DNA of 6,788 nucleotides from a bacterium. GTDB lineage: Bacteria; ARS69. The stretch is taken from positions 1-6,788 of the forward strand of contig JALGZO010000550.1 in NCBI GenBank assembly GCA_025774865.1. The letters run 5' to 3'. This document shows, one piece after another, positions 6,290-6,788 of this stretch; the stretch's first letter is position 1, and every line of letters begins with the position of its first letter. The position numbers and the translations under genes are program-made. Below the pieces are notes generated by a model. It saw nothing but the letters and a program-made list of their open reading frames with translations, ran no database searches and was not told the origin of the DNA.

Positions 6290-6788
6290 CGTTCGCTCCG
6301 ATCACCACGTCGGACCTCTCCCTCTCCAGGATTCCCGGCCCCACGTCGCGGTGGCGTCGAGGATGGTGACATCCGACGCAGACGTTCATCGCTCCGGCGT
6401 CCCCGGGCACGGTTCTCCGACTCACCGCCTCACGGGCCAGCCGCGACGAATGATCGAGAAGCGCCCGGGCCCGGGTCTCCTCGCCCCGCCCGAGCAGCTC
6501 CTGCCCCACGAACATCATCTCGTCGTAACGCTCGCCCGGCCCGTGGCACCCCTCGCACGTGACGCCAGGCTCGGCGTAGGTTCCGGTCGCGGGATCCCAT
6601 CCGGTCGTGTGGCAGGGGAAACAGGGCTTCGGATCGTCGACGTCCACGAGGCGCTCGATGCTCCGCGACTTCGTCGCGAGCCAGCGTCGAGAGTGCTCTC
6701 GATGCTGGACCTCGTGGCAACCGAGACACTTCTGGGACCCGACGTAGCGAAGCGGCCGGCCGCGGGCCGAGAAGATCCACGGGTCGAT
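6282..6788 (-). CDS. Cytochrome c554-like four-haem c-type cytochrome (partial, C-terminal 168 residues)
   Basis: The frame is open from the right window edge to the TAG at 6284-6282, so the start and any signal peptide lie outside; an internal GTG at 6647 is not the start. The 168 visible residues hold four CxxCH motifs, CLGCH, CFPCH, CEGCH and CVGCH, with first Cys at 21, 56, 78 and 137 of the fragment. The lead-in RYVGSQKCLGCHE, the CHTTGWDP stretch and CEGCHGPGERY are hallmarks of the cytochrome c554 family, first known as the electron acceptor of hydroxylamine oxidoreductase but widespread as a domain of periplasmic electron carriers. The C-terminus is charged (ILERERSDVVIGANDE) with no membrane segment. 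More haems or another domain may lie upstream. The gene overlaps the next by 8 bases, so both are probably on one transcript. An electron-carrier role in the same chain is inference from context. Confidence 0.85.
   Translation of the reverse strand: MDPWIFSARGRPLRYVGSQKCLGCHEVQHREHSRRWLATKSRSIERLVDVDDPKPCFPCHTTGWDPATGTYAEPGVTCEGCHGPGERYDEMMFVGQELLGRGEETRARALLDHSSRLAREAVSRRTVPGDAGAMNVCVGCHHPRRHRDVGPGILERERSDVVIGANDE
6296..6299 (-). promoter_or_regulatory. Ribosome binding site GGAG of the seven-haem cytochrome gene
   Basis: GGAG sits six bases before the ATG at 6289-6287, within the 3' end of the c554-like gene whose stop (6284-6282) lies beyond the ATG. This supports the chosen start and coupling of the two cytochrome genes. 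Confidence 0.65.

Noticed and set aside
5714-6562. 282-codon open frame on the plus strand
   Set aside because: It is antisense to both cytochrome genes, whose CxxCH motifs fix the true frames.
3081-6788. Alternative complex III or standard nap operon
   Set aside because: No NrfD-type membrane subunit, ferredoxin-like Fe-S domain, NapB or NapC is visible, and the cytochrome haem counts differ, so I did not assign those names.
1-6788. tRNA, rRNA, CRISPR array or insertion sequence
   Set aside because: I saw no cloverleaf-like sequence, regularly spaced repeats, transposase motifs or terminal inverted repeats anywhere in the window.

Overview
The window is high-GC DNA (roughly 65 % by eye) from a Gram-negative bacterium. 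Two TonB-dependent outer-membrane receptors, a Tat-exported molybdoenzyme, an outer-membrane-type lipoprotein and multihaem c-type cytochromes all imply a diderm cell with periplasmic respiration. The mix of a carboxypeptidase-regulatory-domain receptor with multihaem cytochromes recalls Acidobacteriota, Gemmatimonadota, Myxococcota or similar lineages. No marker gene is present, so taxonomy is inference only. Every gene I can support lies on the minus strand, so transcription runs from right to left.

Right part (3081-6788): a tightly packed three-gene unit. In transcription order it holds a four-haem cytochrome of the c554 type (5' end outside the window), a seven-haem c-type cytochrome lipoprotein, and a Tat-exported molybdopterin oxidoreductase resembling NapA/NasA. 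The first two genes overlap by 8 bases and the last two by 4 (ATGA), each with a good Shine-Dalgarno inside the preceding gene, so they are very probably translationally coupled. The natural reading is a periplasmic electron wire of at least 11 haems linked to a molybdenum catalytic subunit. The substrate and the direction of electron flow cannot be read from the sequence. The molybdoenzyme is unusual: by ungapped comparison with NasA/NapA the molybdenum-ligand Cys is Asp, and one of the four Fe-S cysteines is Glu.

Middle part (692-2892): a TonB-dependent receptor with a complete signal peptide, TonB box, plug and most of a barrel. Its 3' end is broken. The open frame stops at 748, while the expected receptor C-terminus (ending FGLEVRSRF) continues in another frame to 692. 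Roughly 25 residues normally found between the two pieces seem to be missing, and a short perfect hairpin sits at the junction.

Left part (1-502): the first 167 codons of a second, different TonB-dependent receptor with a carboxypeptidase-regulatory-like N-terminal domain, running off the window. Two intergenic spaces of about 190 bases (503-691 and 2893-3080) separate the three blocks. They hold candidate promoters, inverted repeats and GC-rich hairpins, but no small gene that I can support.
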